DNA of 64,000 nt from Methylobacterium sp. SyP6R (GCF_019216885.1 NZ_JAAQRC020000001.1:4653501-4717500); one strand, 5' to 3'. Shown: positions 53,864 through 64,000, numbered from the stretch's first letter. Made by a program: numbers and translations. The notes: generated by a model not told the origin, from the letters alone.

Positions 53864-55077
53864 CCTCGATCCTCGTTCCGTCCCGCCGCGCCGTCCTGCG
53901 CACCGGCCTCGCTGCGACCTCGCTCGTGGCGATGCCGGCGATCCTGCGGGCGCAAGGCGCGTCCGTGAAGCTCGGCATCATCCAGCCGGTGACCGGCGCG
54001 CTCGCCAATGACGGCGACCTCGGCAAGCTCGGCGCCGAATTCGCGGTGCAGGACATCAACGCCGCCGGCGGATTGAAAGCGCTCGGCGGAGCCAAGCTCG
54101 AGATCGTCTTCGCCGACAGCCGGTCGAGCCCCGAAGTGGCGGCGCAGGAGACCGAGCGCCTGAACGGCGAGGGCGTCGCGGCGATCGTCGGCGGCTTCGG
54201 CAGTGGCCTCTGCGCCACGGCGAGCCAGGCCGCCTCGCGCTACGACCTGCCCTACCTGATCGATGTCGGCGTCGCCGACCAGCTGACCCAGCGCGGCCTC
54301 AAGAACACATTCCGGTTCTCGCCGAGCTTCGGCATGGTGACGAAGAGCGCCCTGGAACGCCTCGTCGCCCTCAACGACGCCGCCGGCAAGCCGGCCCGCA
54401 CCGTCGTGATCGTGCACGAGGACGGGCTGTTCGGCTCCGGCCTCGCCAAGCTCCTCCAGGCGGAGCTGCCGAAGCTCGGCTTCGAGATCCTGGAGACCGT
54501 GTCGCACCCGACACCGGCGCGCGACATGGCCAACGTGGTCCTGCGCATCCGCTCGCTCCAGCCCGATCTCGTCATCCCGTCGAACTACTATGGGGAGTTC
54601 GTGCTGCTCGCCCGCACGATGCTCCAGCAGCGGGTCCGGCCGAAGGGCATCTACGCGATCCTCGGCGGCGGTGCCTCGTCCCTGCGCTTCGTCAAGGAGT
54701 TCCCGCAGGCGGCCGAGGGCGTGATGGATTGCAACCACTGGCCCGATCCGAAGAACCCGCTGACGCCTGAGTTGCGCAAGCGCACGGAAGCCGCGGGCCG
54801 CGCCTTCGCCTACAACATCCCGATGAACTATTCCGCCGTGCGGCTGATGGCCGAGGCGATCGAGAAGGCCGGCGCGCCCGACCGGCTCAAGATCATCGAG
54901 GCGCTTTCCACGCAGAGCTTTTCCAGCGGCGTGATGCCCTACGGCCAGTCGAAGTTCGCGGGCGGCCAGAACACCTCGGCGCTCCCGCTCAACACGCAGG
55001 TGCAGGGCGGCGACGTCAAGGTCATCGCGCCGCCGGACTTCGCCGAGGCGAAGGCGAACTTCCCCTTCAAGGCGTGA
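53860..55077 (+). CDS. ABC transporter substrate-binding protein (LivK-like), Tat-type signal
   Basis: The protein has 405 residues with GTG start in an overlap with the regulator gene. The N-terminus SRRAVLRTGLAATSLVAMPAILRAQG carries a twin-arginine-like motif, so folded export is possible. The mature part (VKLGIIQPVTGALANDGDLGKLGAEFAVQDINAAGG) is a type I periplasmic binding fold. It delivers the ligand to LivHMGF encoded next. It is clearly different from the binding protein at 43510, so the ligands probably differ. Confidence 0.9.
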   Translation: MTSILVPSRRAVLRTGLAATSLVAMPAILRAQGASVKLGIIQPVTGALANDGDLGKLGAEFAVQDINAAGGLKALGGAKLEIVFADSRSSPEVAAQETERLNGEGVAAIVGGFGSGLCATASQAASRYDLPYLIDVGVADQLTQRGLKNTFRFSPSFGMVTKSALERLVALNDAAGKPARTVVIVHEDGLFGSGLAKLLQAELPKLGFEILETVSHPTPARDMANVVLRIRSLQPDLVIPSNYYGEFVLLARTMLQQRVRPKGIYAILGGGASSLRFVKEFPQAAEGVMDCNHWPDPKNPLTPELRKRTEAAGRAFAYNIPMNYSAVRLMAEAIEKAGAPDRLKIIEALSTQSFSSGVMPYGQSKFAGGQNTSALPLNTQVQGGDVKVIAPPDFAEAKANFPFKA

Positions 55078-55079
55078 CG

Positions 55080-55952
55080 ATGTACGCGCCCCAGATCCTG
55101 ATCGAGGCAGCCCTCAACGGCCTGATGACGGGGGCGGTCTACGCCCTCATCGCCCTCGGGCTGACCCTGGTCTACGGGGTCCTGCACATCATCAACTTCG
55201 CGCACGGGGCGCTCCTCACCGTCGCGATGTTCGCGGTCTGGGGCGCCTTCGCGCTGGTCCACGTCGATCCCTACGTCGCGATGATCGCGATCGTGCCGCT
55301 GATGTTCGGCCTCGGCTACGGCCTGCAGCGTTTCGTCATCGGCCCGGCGAGCCACGGCAACGACAACAACGTGCTCCTCGTCACGCTCGGCCTGTCGATC
55401 GTGCTGGAGAACGGGCTGCTCGCCCTGTTCCGCTCCGACACGCGCGCGCTCGACTCCGACGCCGCCCTCCAGGTGATCGAGATCGGCCCGCTCCTCCTCT
55501 CGACGCCGCGGGTGATCGGACTCGCCGCCTCGCTCGCGGTCACCGGCCTGCTCTGGCTGCTGTTGAACCGCACCGACACCGGACGGGCGATCCGGGCGGT
55601 GGCGCGGGAGAAGCTCGGCGCCCGCCTCGTCGGCATCGAGGTCGACCACGTCTACGCCGTCACCTTCGGCCTCGGCTGCGCGTGCCTCGCCGTCGCCGCC
55701 TGCCTGTTGATGCCGACCTATTACGTCAACCCGCGCTCGGGTGCCGCCTTCGTGCTGGTCGCCTTCACCATCGTGGTGCTCGGCGGCATGGGGTCGATCG
55801 CCGGAGCGCTCGTCGGCGGCCTGATCATCGGGGTGGTCGAGAGCTTTTCCGGCCTGCTGCTCGGCGACAGCTTGGGTCAGATCGGCATCTTCCTGATCTT
55901 CATCCTGGTGCTGCTGGTGCGCCCGACCGGCCTGTTCGGAGCCCGCGCATGA
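55080..55952 (+). CDS. livH: ABC transporter permease, LivH type
   Basis: The protein has about 290 residues from ATG 55080, or GTG 55074 in an overlap. Membrane helices follow the LivH pattern (GLMTGAVYALIALGLTLVYGVLHIINFAHGALL; VAFTIVVLGGMGSIAGALVGGLIIG; LLVRPTGLFG). The stop overlaps the livM start. Confidence 0.92.
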   Translation: MYAPQILIEAALNGLMTGAVYALIALGLTLVYGVLHIINFAHGALLTVAMFAVWGAFALVHVDPYVAMIAIVPLMFGLGYGLQRFVIGPASHGNDNNVLLVTLGLSIVLENGLLALFRSDTRALDSDAALQVIEIGPLLLSTPRVIGLAASLAVTGLLWLLLNRTDTGRAIRAVAREKLGARLVGIEVDHVYAVTFGLGCACLAVAACLLMPTYYVNPRSGAAFVLVAFTIVVLGGMGSIAGALVGGLIIGVVESFSGLLLGDSLGQIGIFLIFILVLLVRPTGLFGARA

Positions 55953-56917
55953 GCGCCCGCGACCTCCTGCCCGTCCTCCTCGTCCTCGTGGTGCTCGCCG
56001 CCCTGCCCTTCCTCGGGCTGTCGGGCAGCCTGCTCAACTTCCTCGTCACCACGCTCATCATCGCGCTCGCGGGATTGGGCTGGAACGTGCTCGGCGGCTT
56101 CGGCGGGCAATATTCCTTCGGCCACGCCGCCTTCTTCGGCACCGGTGCCTACGCCACCGCGATCCTCCAGATGAAGCTCGGCTGGAACGCCTGGGCCGCG
56201 CTCGGGGCGGGCATCGGCCTCGGGGCGCTCACCGGCCTCGCCATCGGCTATTTGAGCTTCCGGGCGGGCCTGCGCGGCTCCTACTTCGCCCTCGTGACGC
56301 TTGCCTTCGCGGAGGTGTTCCGCATCCTGGCCAATGCCGCCGACTTCACCGGGGGTGCGGCCGGGCTGCTCCTGCCCCTGCGGCCGGGCCTCGCGACCCT
56401 GCAATTCACCGATCGGCGCTTCTTCGTCCTCCTTGTCGTCGCCGTCGTCGGCCTGGCGCTGCTCGCCTCGCGCTGGCTGGAGCGCTCGCGCTTCGGCGCC
56501 CACCTGATCGCCGTGCGCGAGAACGAGGAGGCGGCGCGCGCGCTCGGCGTCGATGCCCTCTCGGTGAAGCTGCGCGCCATCGCGCTCTCGGCGGCGATCA
56601 CCGCTTCGGCCGGCGGGCTCTACGTGCAATACTTCCTCTACCTCGATGCCGGGGTGGCCTACGGCACCTGGATCTCCGTCGAGGCGCTGCTGGCGCCGAT
56701 CGTCGGCGGCATCGGCACCGCCTTCGGGCCGCTCGTGGGCGCTCTCGCGCTGCAGGGACTCGGCGAACTCACCAAGCACCTCGCCGGCGGCATTCCGGGG
56801 GTCGATCTGGTGGTGTTCGGCGCCTGCCTGATCGCCGTCATCGCCTTCGCGCCGCAAGGGCTGCTCGGCCTGCGCCGCCGCAAGCGCAAGGCGCGCGCCG
56901 TCCCGGTGGGAGCCTGA
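55949..56917 (+). CDS. livM: ABC transporter permease, LivM type
   Basis: The protein has 322 residues from ATG 55949 (ATGA overlap). Typical LivM blocks are IIALAGLGWNVLGGFGGQYSFGHAAFFGTGAYATA, GSYFALVTLAFAEVFRI and the cytoplasmic EAA-like region AVRENEEAARALGVDALSVKLRA. It pairs with LivH in the membrane. Confidence 0.93.
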   Translation: MSARDLLPVLLVLVVLAALPFLGLSGSLLNFLVTTLIIALAGLGWNVLGGFGGQYSFGHAAFFGTGAYATAILQMKLGWNAWAALGAGIGLGALTGLAIGYLSFRAGLRGSYFALVTLAFAEVFRILANAADFTGGAAGLLLPLRPGLATLQFTDRRFFVLLVVAVVGLALLASRWLERSRFGAHLIAVRENEEAARALGVDALSVKLRAIALSAAITASAGGLYVQYFLYLDAGVAYGTWISVEALLAPIVGGIGTAFGPLVGALALQGLGELTKHLAGGIPGVDLVVFGACLIAVIAFAPQGLLGLRRRKRKARAVPVGA

Positions 56918-56921
56918 TCCG

Positions 56922-57675
<754 letters not shown>

Positions 57676-57683
<8 letters not shown>

Positions 57684-58377
57684 GATCGCAGGCCTTCGCG
57701 CCGGCTACGGCGCCACCGAGGTCCTGCGCGGCCTCGATCTCACGGTGCGCACGGGCGAGATCGTCGCGGTGCTCGGCGCCAACGGCGTCGGCAAGACGAC
57801 GCTGAACAAGGTCCTGTCCGGGGTGGTCTCGGCGCGGGCCGGCGAGATCCGCTTCGACGGGAAGCCCATCACCACGGCCTCGGCCTCCGCCATCGTCGAG
57901 GCCGGGCTGATCCACGTGCCGGAAGGCCGCAAGATCTTCCCGAACCTGAGCGTGCGCGAGAACCTGGTGCTCGGCAGCTACCGCCGCGGCCGGGCGCGGC
58001 GGGCCCAGAACATCGAGCGGGTGTTTGCCACCTTCCCGCGCCTGCGCGAGCGGGCGGCCCAGGCCGCCGGCACCCTCTCGGGCGGCGAGCAGCAGATGCT
58101 CGCCATTGGCCGCGGCCTGATGGCCGAGCCGCGCCTCCTCATCCTCGACGAGCCCTCGCTCGGGCTCTCGCCGCTCCTCGTCGAGGAGATGTTCACGCTC
58201 GTCCGCACCCTCAACAGGCAAGGACTGCCGATCATGCTGGTGGAGCAGAACGTGGTGCAGTCGCTCGATCTCGCGACCCGCGCCTACATCCTGGAGAACG
58301 GTACCGTCGCGCTCGAAGGCGATGCGGCGACTTTGGCCGCCGACCCGGCCCTGCGCCGCACCTATCTGGGGCTGTAA
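57676..58377 (+). CDS. livF: ABC transporter ATP-binding protein, LivF type
   Basis: The protein has 233 residues from ATG 57676 (MLEIAGLRAGYG); an ATG at 57661 would add five residues. Motifs are Walker A LGANGVGKTTLNKV, LIHVPEGRKIFPNLSVRENL, signature LSGGEQQMLAIGRGL and Walker B LILDEPSLGLSP. It completes the second transporter. Confidence 0.93.
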
Positions 58378-58378
58378 G

Positions 58379-59773
58379 ATGGGCATCGTCACCCCCGGCA
58401 TCGTCCCGGCGACCACGCTGCTGGCCGAGCCCGTCCCCGCCTGGCTCGGGCAATGGACCGCCTTTGCGGCCGGTCTCGTCCCCGCCGACATTCCGGAGCC
58501 GGCGCTCGACCGTGCCCGCCTGGTCCTCCTCGACTCGCTCGGCGTCATCGCCGCCGGGATGCGCGAACCGGAATGCCGGGCGCTCGCCGAGCGCCTTGCC
58601 GACCGCCGCCCCGGCCCGGCGCCGGCGATCGGCAGCGGCCTGTCCCTCGATCCGCGCGACGCGGCTCTGGTCAACGGTGCTGCCGGCACGACGCTGGAAC
58701 TGGACGAGGGCAACCAGTACGCCCGCGGCCATCCCGGCATCCACGTCGTGCCCGCGGCCCTCGCCGCCGCGCAGGAGACGCGATCCTCGGGTGCCGACCT
58801 GATCGCCGCGCTGGTCCTCGGCTACGAGATCGGCGCGCGGATCGGCATCGCCTCGCGCTTGCGGGTGACGATGCACCCGCACGGCACCTGGGGCACGGTC
58901 GGGGCGGCGCTCGCCGCGGCAAAGCTCCATCGTGCCGATGCCGCGATGATCGGCCGGGCGATCGGCCTCGCCTCGTCGCTGGGCCTGAGCACCAGCCGGC
59001 GCACGATGCTGGAGGGGGCGACGGTGCGCAACACCTATGCCGGCCTCTCCAACCAGCTCGGGCTCACCGCCTGGGACCTCGCCGAGAGCGGTTTTCTGCC
59101 CGAGCGCGACGGCATCGGCACGGTCTATGGCGGCATCCTCGCCGAGGATTTCTCCGCCGACGCGATGGTGGTGGATCTGGGGACCCGCTGGGAGATCGCC
59201 CGCAACTACTTCAAGCGCCACGCCGCCTGCCGCTACACCCACGGCGCCCTCGACGCCCTGGCGCAGATCCGCGCCGAATCCGGCCCGATCGACCCGGATG
59301 CGGTGCGCTCGGTCGAGGTCGCCACTTACGTCTGGGCGGCGCAGCTCGACCATCCGGCGCCCGAGACGATGCTGGCGGCGAAGTTCTCCCTGCCCTTCGC
59401 CCTCGCGACGGCCCTGGTGCGGGGGCAGGCCGACACCGACGCCTTCCGGGACGAGGCGCGGGCCGACCGCCGCATCCTGTCGCTCGCCCGCCGGGTGATG
59501 GTGCAGGAGGATCCGACCATGACGGCGCAGCTGCCGTCCCTGCGTCCGGCCAAGGTCACGCTGACGCTGGCCGACGGCCGCAAGCTCTCGGCCAAGGCGC
59601 TGACCAACCGCGGCGATACCGAGGACCCGTACTCGGCCGACGACGTCCGGGAGAAGTTCCGGGCGCTCGCCGGGCCGGTCTGGGGGGCGGAGCGGAGCGA
59701 AGAGGTGATCCGCGCGGTGGCGGGGATCGAGACGGCGGAGGGGGTCGGGGCGTTGCTGGCGCTGGTGGCGTGA
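58379..59773 (+). CDS. MmgE/PrpD family protein (2-methylcitrate dehydratase-like)
   Basis: The protein has 464 residues from ATG 58379, one base after livF. The family blocks are present: ARLVLLDSLGVIAAGM, LELDEGNQYARGHPGIHVVPAALAAAQE, GYEIGARIG, MHPHGTWGTVGAALAAAKLH, and the C-terminal KRHAACRYTHGALDAL. Members dehydrate or isomerise hydroxy-tricarboxylates and related acids (methylcitrate, cis-aconitate). Here it lies in an uptake and hydantoinase operon, so its substrate is probably not methylcitrate. Confidence 0.88.
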   Translation: MGIVTPGIVPATTLLAEPVPAWLGQWTAFAAGLVPADIPEPALDRARLVLLDSLGVIAAGMREPECRALAERLADRRPGPAPAIGSGLSLDPRDAALVNGAAGTTLELDEGNQYARGHPGIHVVPAALAAAQETRSSGADLIAALVLGYEIGARIGIASRLRVTMHPHGTWGTVGAALAAAKLHRADAAMIGRAIGLASSLGLSTSRRTMLEGATVRNTYAGLSNQLGLTAWDLAESGFLPERDGIGTVYGGILAEDFSADAMVVDLGTRWEIARNYFKRHAACRYTHGALDALAQIRAESGPIDPDAVRSVEVATYVWAAQLDHPAPETMLAAKFSLPFALATALVRGQADTDAFRDEARADRRILSLARRVMVQEDPTMTAQLPSLRPAKVTLTLADGRKLSAKALTNRGDTEDPYSADDVREKFRALAGPVWGAERSEEVIRAVAGIETAEGVGALLALVA

Positions 59774-59828
59774 GCCTCCCGCCTCACCTCCCGACAGTCA
59801 CCACCGACATCACACCCACCACGTCAGT

Positions 59829-59951
59829 CCGGGGCCGCGCAGCGGAGCCCGGAATCCAGAACCACAGGTAGTCGCGAGGAAAGCGGATCGTCTCCGCTTC
59901 ATTCTGCAAGATCCGCGGTTCTGGATCCCGGGCTCCGCTGCGCGGCCCCGG
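59829..59951. repeat. Large palindromic repeat with 35-base arms
   Basis: The arms 59829-59863 and 59917-59951 are inverted copies with a single mismatch. Between them lies a second smaller inverted pair (AAGCGGA / TCTCCGCTT). The spacer separates the PrpD-like gene from the lyase gene, and the element could form a large cruciform or RNA hairpin inside the operon. Confidence 0.9.
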
Positions 59952-60040
59952 GATGACGCGGAGATCATTCATCGATCGGGCGCCTCGACAACAAGAGAGA
60001 GCCTGCTGGCAACAAGACAGTACCGGGAAGACTTAACCTC

Positions 60041-60940
60041 ATGTCCCTGAAGTCCCGCCTCGCCGAGGACCGCGTCCTCGTCGCTCCGGGCGTCTACGAC
60101 GCCCTCACGGCCTCGCTCGCCACGGATGCGGGCTTCGAGGCCCTGTACCTCTCGGGTGCGGCCATCGCCTATACGCGGCTGGGCCGGCCCGATATCGGCC
60201 TCGTCTCGATGACCGAGGTCGCCGAGACCATCACCCTGGTGCGCGACCGGGTGGCGACGCCCCTCGTGGTCGATGCCGATAACGGCTACGGCAACGCGCT
60301 CAACGTCGAGCGCACGGTACGGCTGTTCGAGCGGGCCGGCGCCAGCGCGATCCAGCTCGAGGACCAGAGCTACCCCAAGCGCTGCGGCCATCTCCAGGAC
60401 AAGACGCTGATCGGCCAGGGCGACATGGTCGGCAAGATCAAGGCGGCGCTCGACGCCCGCCGCAGCGCCGAGACCCTGATCGTCGCCCGCACCGATGCGG
60501 TGGCGGTCGAGGGCTTCGAGCGCGCCATCGAGCGGGCGAGCGCCTATGCGGAAGCCGGCGCCGATGTGCTGTTCGTCGAGGCGCCGCGCTCGGCCAATCA
60601 ACTGGCAGAGGTCACGAAGGCGCTCGGCCACACCCGGCCGCTTCTGGCCAACATGGTCGAGGGCGGCGACACGCCGCTGGCCTCGGCCGCCGATCTCGGG
60701 GCGCTCGGCTTTCGCCTGGTGATCTTCCCCGGCGGCATCGTCCGGGCGCTCGCCCGCACCGCCCAGGCCTATTACGGCTCGCTCGCCAAGGCCGGGACCA
60801 ACACGCCGTTCGCCGACCGGATGTTCGATTTCGGCGAACTGAACGCGCTCATCGGCACGCCCGAGATGCTGGCCCGCGGCCGCGCCTATGAAGGGGCAGA
60901 ACGCGCTCCTGCGGGCGCTATGGAAGGCTCTGCCCAATGA
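60041..60940 (+). CDS. Isocitrate lyase/PEP mutase family enzyme (2-methylisocitrate lyase-like)
   Basis: The protein has 299 residues. The (beta/alpha)8 core shows metal-site DADNGYGN (about 78-85), IQLEDQSYPKRCGHLQDK with the catalytic Cys115, and ARTDAVAV. The KRCGH loop is typical of methylisocitrate lyase and other C-C lyases of the superfamily; phosphonopyruvate mutases lack this Cys. It probably cleaves a 2-hydroxy or tricarboxylic acid to two smaller acids. The stop overlaps the start of hyuB. Confidence 0.88.
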   Translation: MSLKSRLAEDRVLVAPGVYDALTASLATDAGFEALYLSGAAIAYTRLGRPDIGLVSMTEVAETITLVRDRVATPLVVDADNGYGNALNVERTVRLFERAGASAIQLEDQSYPKRCGHLQDKTLIGQGDMVGKIKAALDARRSAETLIVARTDAVAVEGFERAIERASAYAEAGADVLFVEAPRSANQLAEVTKALGHTRPLLANMVEGGDTPLASAADLGALGFRLVIFPGGIVRALARTAQAYYGSLAKAGTNTPFADRMFDFGELNALIGTPEMLARGRAYEGAERAPAGAMEGSAQ

Positions 60941-62622
60941 CCCCGATCGATCCCGTCACCCTGGCGGTGCTGAAGGGCCGCCTCGAGCAGATCGCCGACG
61001 AGATGGACGCGACGCTCTATCGCTCGGCCTTCAACCCGATCATCGCCGAGGCCCGCGACGCCTGCCACGGCCTCTACCACGCCACCACCGGCGACACCCT
61101 GGTCCAGGGCACCAAGGGCCTGCCGATCTTCGTCGGCGCCATGGCCTTCGCGGTGAAGGCGGTCATCGCCAAGGTCGAGCGCGAGGGCGGGTTGGTGCCC
61201 GGCGACACGTTCCTGTTCAACGATCCCTATAGCGGCGGCACCCACCTCAACGATTTCCGCCTCGTCCGCCCGGTCTTTCGGGACGGCAAGCTGTTCTGCT
61301 GGCTCGCCTCGGTCGGCCACTGGCTCGATATCGGCGGCAACGTGCCGGGCGGCTACAACCCGAAGGCGACCGAGAGTTTCCAGGAGGGCGTGCGCTTCCC
61401 ACCGGTGAAGCTGTTTTCCGCCGGGCGCCTCAACCAGGACATCGTCGACATCCTGGCCGCCAACACCCGCGTGCCGACCTCGAACTGGGGCGACCTCAAC
61501 GGCCAGCTCAACGCCCTCGATCTCGGCGAGCGCCGCTTCACCACGCTCCTCGACGAGTACGGCGACGCCACGGTCGATGCCGCCTTCGTGGCCTTCTCCG
61601 ACCGGGCCGAGGCCCTGATGCGCGCCGCGATCCGGGCGCTGCCGGACGGCCGCTACAGCTTTTCGGACGTGCTCGACAACGACGGCATCACCGACGAGCC
61701 GCTGACCATCGCCCTCGACCTGACCATCGACGGCGACCGGATGGCGCTGGACTTCTCGCGCTCCTCGGCCCCGGCGCAGGGGCCGATCAACATCTCGTAC
61801 GCGACGACCGTGGCGGCCTGCTACGTCGCCCTGAAGCACGTCTTCACGGAAGTGCCGGCCAATGCCGGCTGCCTGCGGCCGATCGCCTTCACGGTGCCGG
61901 AGACGACCCTGCTGGGTGCGGGCGCGCCGAAGCCCATGGCCGGCTACACCGAGACGATCCTGCGGCTGATCGGCGTGGTGCTGGGCGCGCTCGCCGAGGC
62001 CGACCCGGAGCGGGCGACCGCCGCGCCCTTCGGCACCATCAATGCGCTGTCGCTCGCCGGCCACCGGGAGGACGGCTCGCGCTGGGTGATGTTCTCGTTC
62101 TTCGGCGGTGGCTTGGGGGGCAACCCCGAGACCGACGGCCTGAGCCATGCCAACAACCCGATCTCGACCGCGACGATCCCGCCGGTCGAGATCCTGGAAG
62201 CCGCCTATCCGGTGGTCTTCACCCAGTGGTCCCTGCGCCCCGACAGCGCCGGGGCCGGCGCCCATCGCGGCGGCTTGGGCGCGGTCTACGAGATCGAGAC
62301 CCTGACCGATGCCGACGTGTTCCTGCTCGGCGAGCGCGGCAAGGTCGCGCCGTTCGGCGTCAAGGGCGGGCATTCCGCGGCGCTCAACCGCTTCGCCTGG
62401 CAGACGCCCGACGGCTGGGCGAGCCCGCCGATGGTCTCGAAGGTCACCGACGTGCGCATCAGGGCCGGCGAGCGGGTGCGGCTCGAGACCCCCGGCGGCG
62501 GCGGCTTCGGCCACCCGGCCGAGCGGAACCGCCAGTCCCTGCAACGCGACCTGCGCCTCGGCTACGTGACCCGAGAGGCCGCCGCCCGCGACTACGACCT
62601 GACGACCGGAGACGAGCAATGA
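60937..62622 (+). CDS. hyuB: Hydantoinase B/oxoprolinase-type subunit
   Basis: The protein has 561 residues from ATG 60937 (ATGA overlap). HyuB landmarks are PVTLAVLKGRLEQIADEMDATLYRSAFNPIIAEARDACHGLY, FNDPYSGGTHLNDF, VGHWLDIGG, and the Gly-rich C-terminus RLETPGGGGFGHP. With HyuA it forms an ATP-dependent enzyme that opens cyclic amides or carboxylates ketones (hydantoinase, oxoprolinase, acetone or acetophenone carboxylase relatives). Substrate unresolved. Confidence 0.93.
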   Translation: MTPIDPVTLAVLKGRLEQIADEMDATLYRSAFNPIIAEARDACHGLYHATTGDTLVQGTKGLPIFVGAMAFAVKAVIAKVEREGGLVPGDTFLFNDPYSGGTHLNDFRLVRPVFRDGKLFCWLASVGHWLDIGGNVPGGYNPKATESFQEGVRFPPVKLFSAGRLNQDIVDILAANTRVPTSNWGDLNGQLNALDLGERRFTTLLDEYGDATVDAAFVAFSDRAEALMRAAIRALPDGRYSFSDVLDNDGITDEPLTIALDLTIDGDRMALDFSRSSAPAQGPINISYATTVAACYVALKHVFTEVPANAGCLRPIAFTVPETTLLGAGAPKPMAGYTETILRLIGVVLGALAEADPERATAAPFGTINALSLAGHREDGSRWVMFSFFGGGLGGNPETDGLSHANNPISTATIPPVEILEAAYPVVFTQWSLRPDSAGAGAHRGGLGAVYEIETLTDADVFLLGERGKVAPFGVKGGHSAALNRFAWQTPDGWASPPMVSKVTDVRIRAGERVRLETPGGGGFGHPAERNRQSLQRDLRLGYVTREAAARDYDLTTGDEQ

Positions 62623-64000
62623 CCCCCCGTGCCATCGTCGGCGTCGATGTCGGCGGCACCTTCACCGATCTCTTCTACTACGACGAGGCCGCCGGTCGCT
62701 TCCAGACCGGCAAGGTCCCGTCGAATCGCGGCGACGAGGCGGTCGGCTTCCTCGCCGGCCTGAAAGGCTTCGGCCCGGTCGCAGGCCTCGCCTCGATCGT
62801 CCACGGCACGACCGTCGGCACCAACGCGCTCCTGGAGCGCAAAGGGGCCCGGATCGGCCTCATCACCACCCGCGGGTTTCGCGACGTGCTGGAGATGCGC
62901 CGCCGCGACCGGCGCCACACCTGGGGCCTGTGGGGCGATTTCGTCCCGGTCGTCGATCGCGACCTGCGGCTGGAGGTCGACGAGCGGACACTGGCCGACG
63001 GCACGATCCGCTTGGGCGTGAACCCGGACCAGGTGGCGGAGGCCGCCCGCGCCCTTCTCGCCAACGGTGCCGAGGCCCTGGCGATCTGCTTCGTCAATGC
63101 CTACGCCAACCCGGAGAACGAGCGGATCGCCCTGGAGGCGGCCAGCGCCGTCTGGCCGAACGCCAACGTGGAGCGCTCCTCCGGCATCCTGCCGGAGATC
63201 CGCGAGTTCGAGCGCACCTCGACCACGGTGCTTAACGCGTATCTCCAGCCGGTGGTCGGCAGCTATCTCGGCAAGCTCGACCGAGCTTTGGAGTCGGAAG
63301 GGTTCGAGGGCCGCTTCCACATCGTCCAGTCCAACGGCGGCGTGATGTCGACCGCCACCGCCCGGCGCCTTCCCGTCCGCACCGCCCTGTCGGGACCTGC
63401 GGCCGGCGTGATCGCGGCGGCCGCCATCGCCAAGGAGGCCGGCTTCCCGAACGTGATCACGGGCGATCTCGGCGGCACCTCCTTCGACGTGTCGCTGGTG
63501 GTCGAGGGCGAGACCGCGCTCGCCGCCCAGACCACGATCGATTTCGGCCTCGTGATCCGCACGCCGATGATCGAGATCAGCACGATCGGGGCCGGCGGCG
63601 GCTCGATCGCCCATGTCGATGCCGGCGGCCTGCTCCAGGTCGGGCCGGAAAGCGCCGGCTCGCGGCCGGGCCCGGTCTGCTACGGCCAGGGCAATACCCG
63701 CCCGACGCTCACCGACGCCAACGTGGTGCTCGGCCGCATCAACGCCGAGCGGCCGATCGGCGGCGCCTTGAAGCGCCTCGATGTCGAGGCGGCGAAGGCG
63801 GCGATCCACGAACATGTCGCAGCGCCGCTCGGCCTCGACGTGATGGCGGCGGCCGAAGCGATCGTGCGGGTGGCCGACGGCAAGATGGCGGGCGCGATCC
63901 GTCTCGTCTCGATCGAGCGCGGCCACGATCCGCAGAAGTTCGCGGCGGTGCCGTTCGGCGGCGGTGGGGCTCTGCATGTCGGCGCGCTGATCAAGGATGT
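62619..64000 (+). CDS. hyuA: Hydantoinase A/oxoprolinase-type ATPase subunit (3' partial)
   Basis: The ATG at 62619 overlaps the hyuB stop and the frame stays open to the window end (460 codons visible). It starts IVGVDVGGTFTDLFYYD, has VHGTTVGTNALLERKGARIGL and the actin/acetate kinase-like ATPase block ITGDLGGTSFDVSLV. A full protein of about 680 residues would end outside. It provides ATP-driven activation for the HyuB subunit. Confidence 0.93.
   Translation, partial: MTPRAIVGVDVGGTFTDLFYYDEAAGRFQTGKVPSNRGDEAVGFLAGLKGFGPVAGLASIVHGTTVGTNALLERKGARIGLITTRGFRDVLEMRRRDRRHTWGLWGDFVPVVDRDLRLEVDERTLADGTIRLGVNPDQVAEAARALLANGAEALAICFVNAYANPENERIALEAASAVWPNANVERSSGILPEIREFERTSTTVLNAYLQPVVGSYLGKLDRALESEGFEGRFHIVQSNGGVMSTATARRLPVRTALSGPAAGVIAAAAIAKEAGFPNVITGDLGGTSFDVSLVVEGETALAAQTTIDFGLVIRTPMIEISTIGAGGGSIAHVDAGGLLQVGPESAGSRPGPVCYGQGNTRPTLTDANVVLGRINAERPIGGALKRLDVEAAKAAIHEHVAAPLGLDVMAAAEAIVRVADGKMAGAIRLVSIERGHDPQKFAAVPFGGGGALHVGALIKD

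Overview
The window looks like a chromosome segment of a GC-rich alphaproteobacterium, most probably Methylobacterium or a close relative. The basis is about 70% G+C, frequent GTG/TTG starts and ATGA/GTGA operon overlaps, an alphaproteobacterial flgE-flgK-flgL block, two complete branched-chain amino acid type ABC transporter operons, and many small proteins of the kind found in Methylobacterium accessory regions. The genus is inferred from gene style, not proven.

Positions 1-14469 form a defence-type accessory region. Its core is a four-gene, translationally coupled cassette: a large helicase with a DUF1998/MZB zinc C-terminus (5' end outside the window), an SNF2-type helicase resembling DISARM DrmD, a 1311-residue Eco57I/PglX-like adenine methylase, and an HNH nuclease. 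The methylase gene carries an abruptly AT-rich segment (about 7860-8740) where a target recognition region would lie. Next come an uncharacterised protein with a CPVC...WPKHxC motif (minus strand), a small P-loop protein, a gene-poor stretch, and a two-gene unit of a soluble protein and a four-helix membrane protein.

Positions 14466-33.6 kb are a decayed prophage or integrated element. Remnants include a gene broken by an IS630-family element (TA duplication, -1 frameshifted transposase) and by a frameshift, a terminase-like fragment, a lysozyme N-terminus fused by deletion to a BRO/KilAC antirepressor with internal stops, and a holin-like protein. Intact genes include a polymerase-like protein, a AAA+ ATPase, a metallophosphoesterase, many small unknown proteins in short operons, and an Abi_C-type abortive infection gene. 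The region ends at a tRNA-Ile2 (CAT) gene, a likely integration site. No integrase is present in the window.

From 33.7 kb onward the content is chromosomal: flgL, flgK, flgE, a BLUF photoreceptor protein, a single-domain response regulator, prfC, an SDR oxidoreductase, tRNA-Gln, and a first ABC transporter operon (binding protein, LivH, a fused LivM-LivG, LivF). Then follow small secreted or membrane proteins and two GT2 glycosyltransferases. After a repeat-rich, partly AT-rich gap comes a GntR/HutC-type regulator with a readable promoter and palindromic half-sites. It heads what appears to be one catabolic operon: binding protein, LivH, LivM, LivG, LivF, MmgE/PrpD, an isocitrate lyase/PEP mutase family enzyme, and HyuB and HyuA hydantoinase/oxoprolinase subunits (the last cut by the window end). 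The likely theme is uptake of a small acid or amide followed by ATP-dependent ring or amide opening, dehydration and retro-aldol cleavage. The substrate cannot be read from the sequence.
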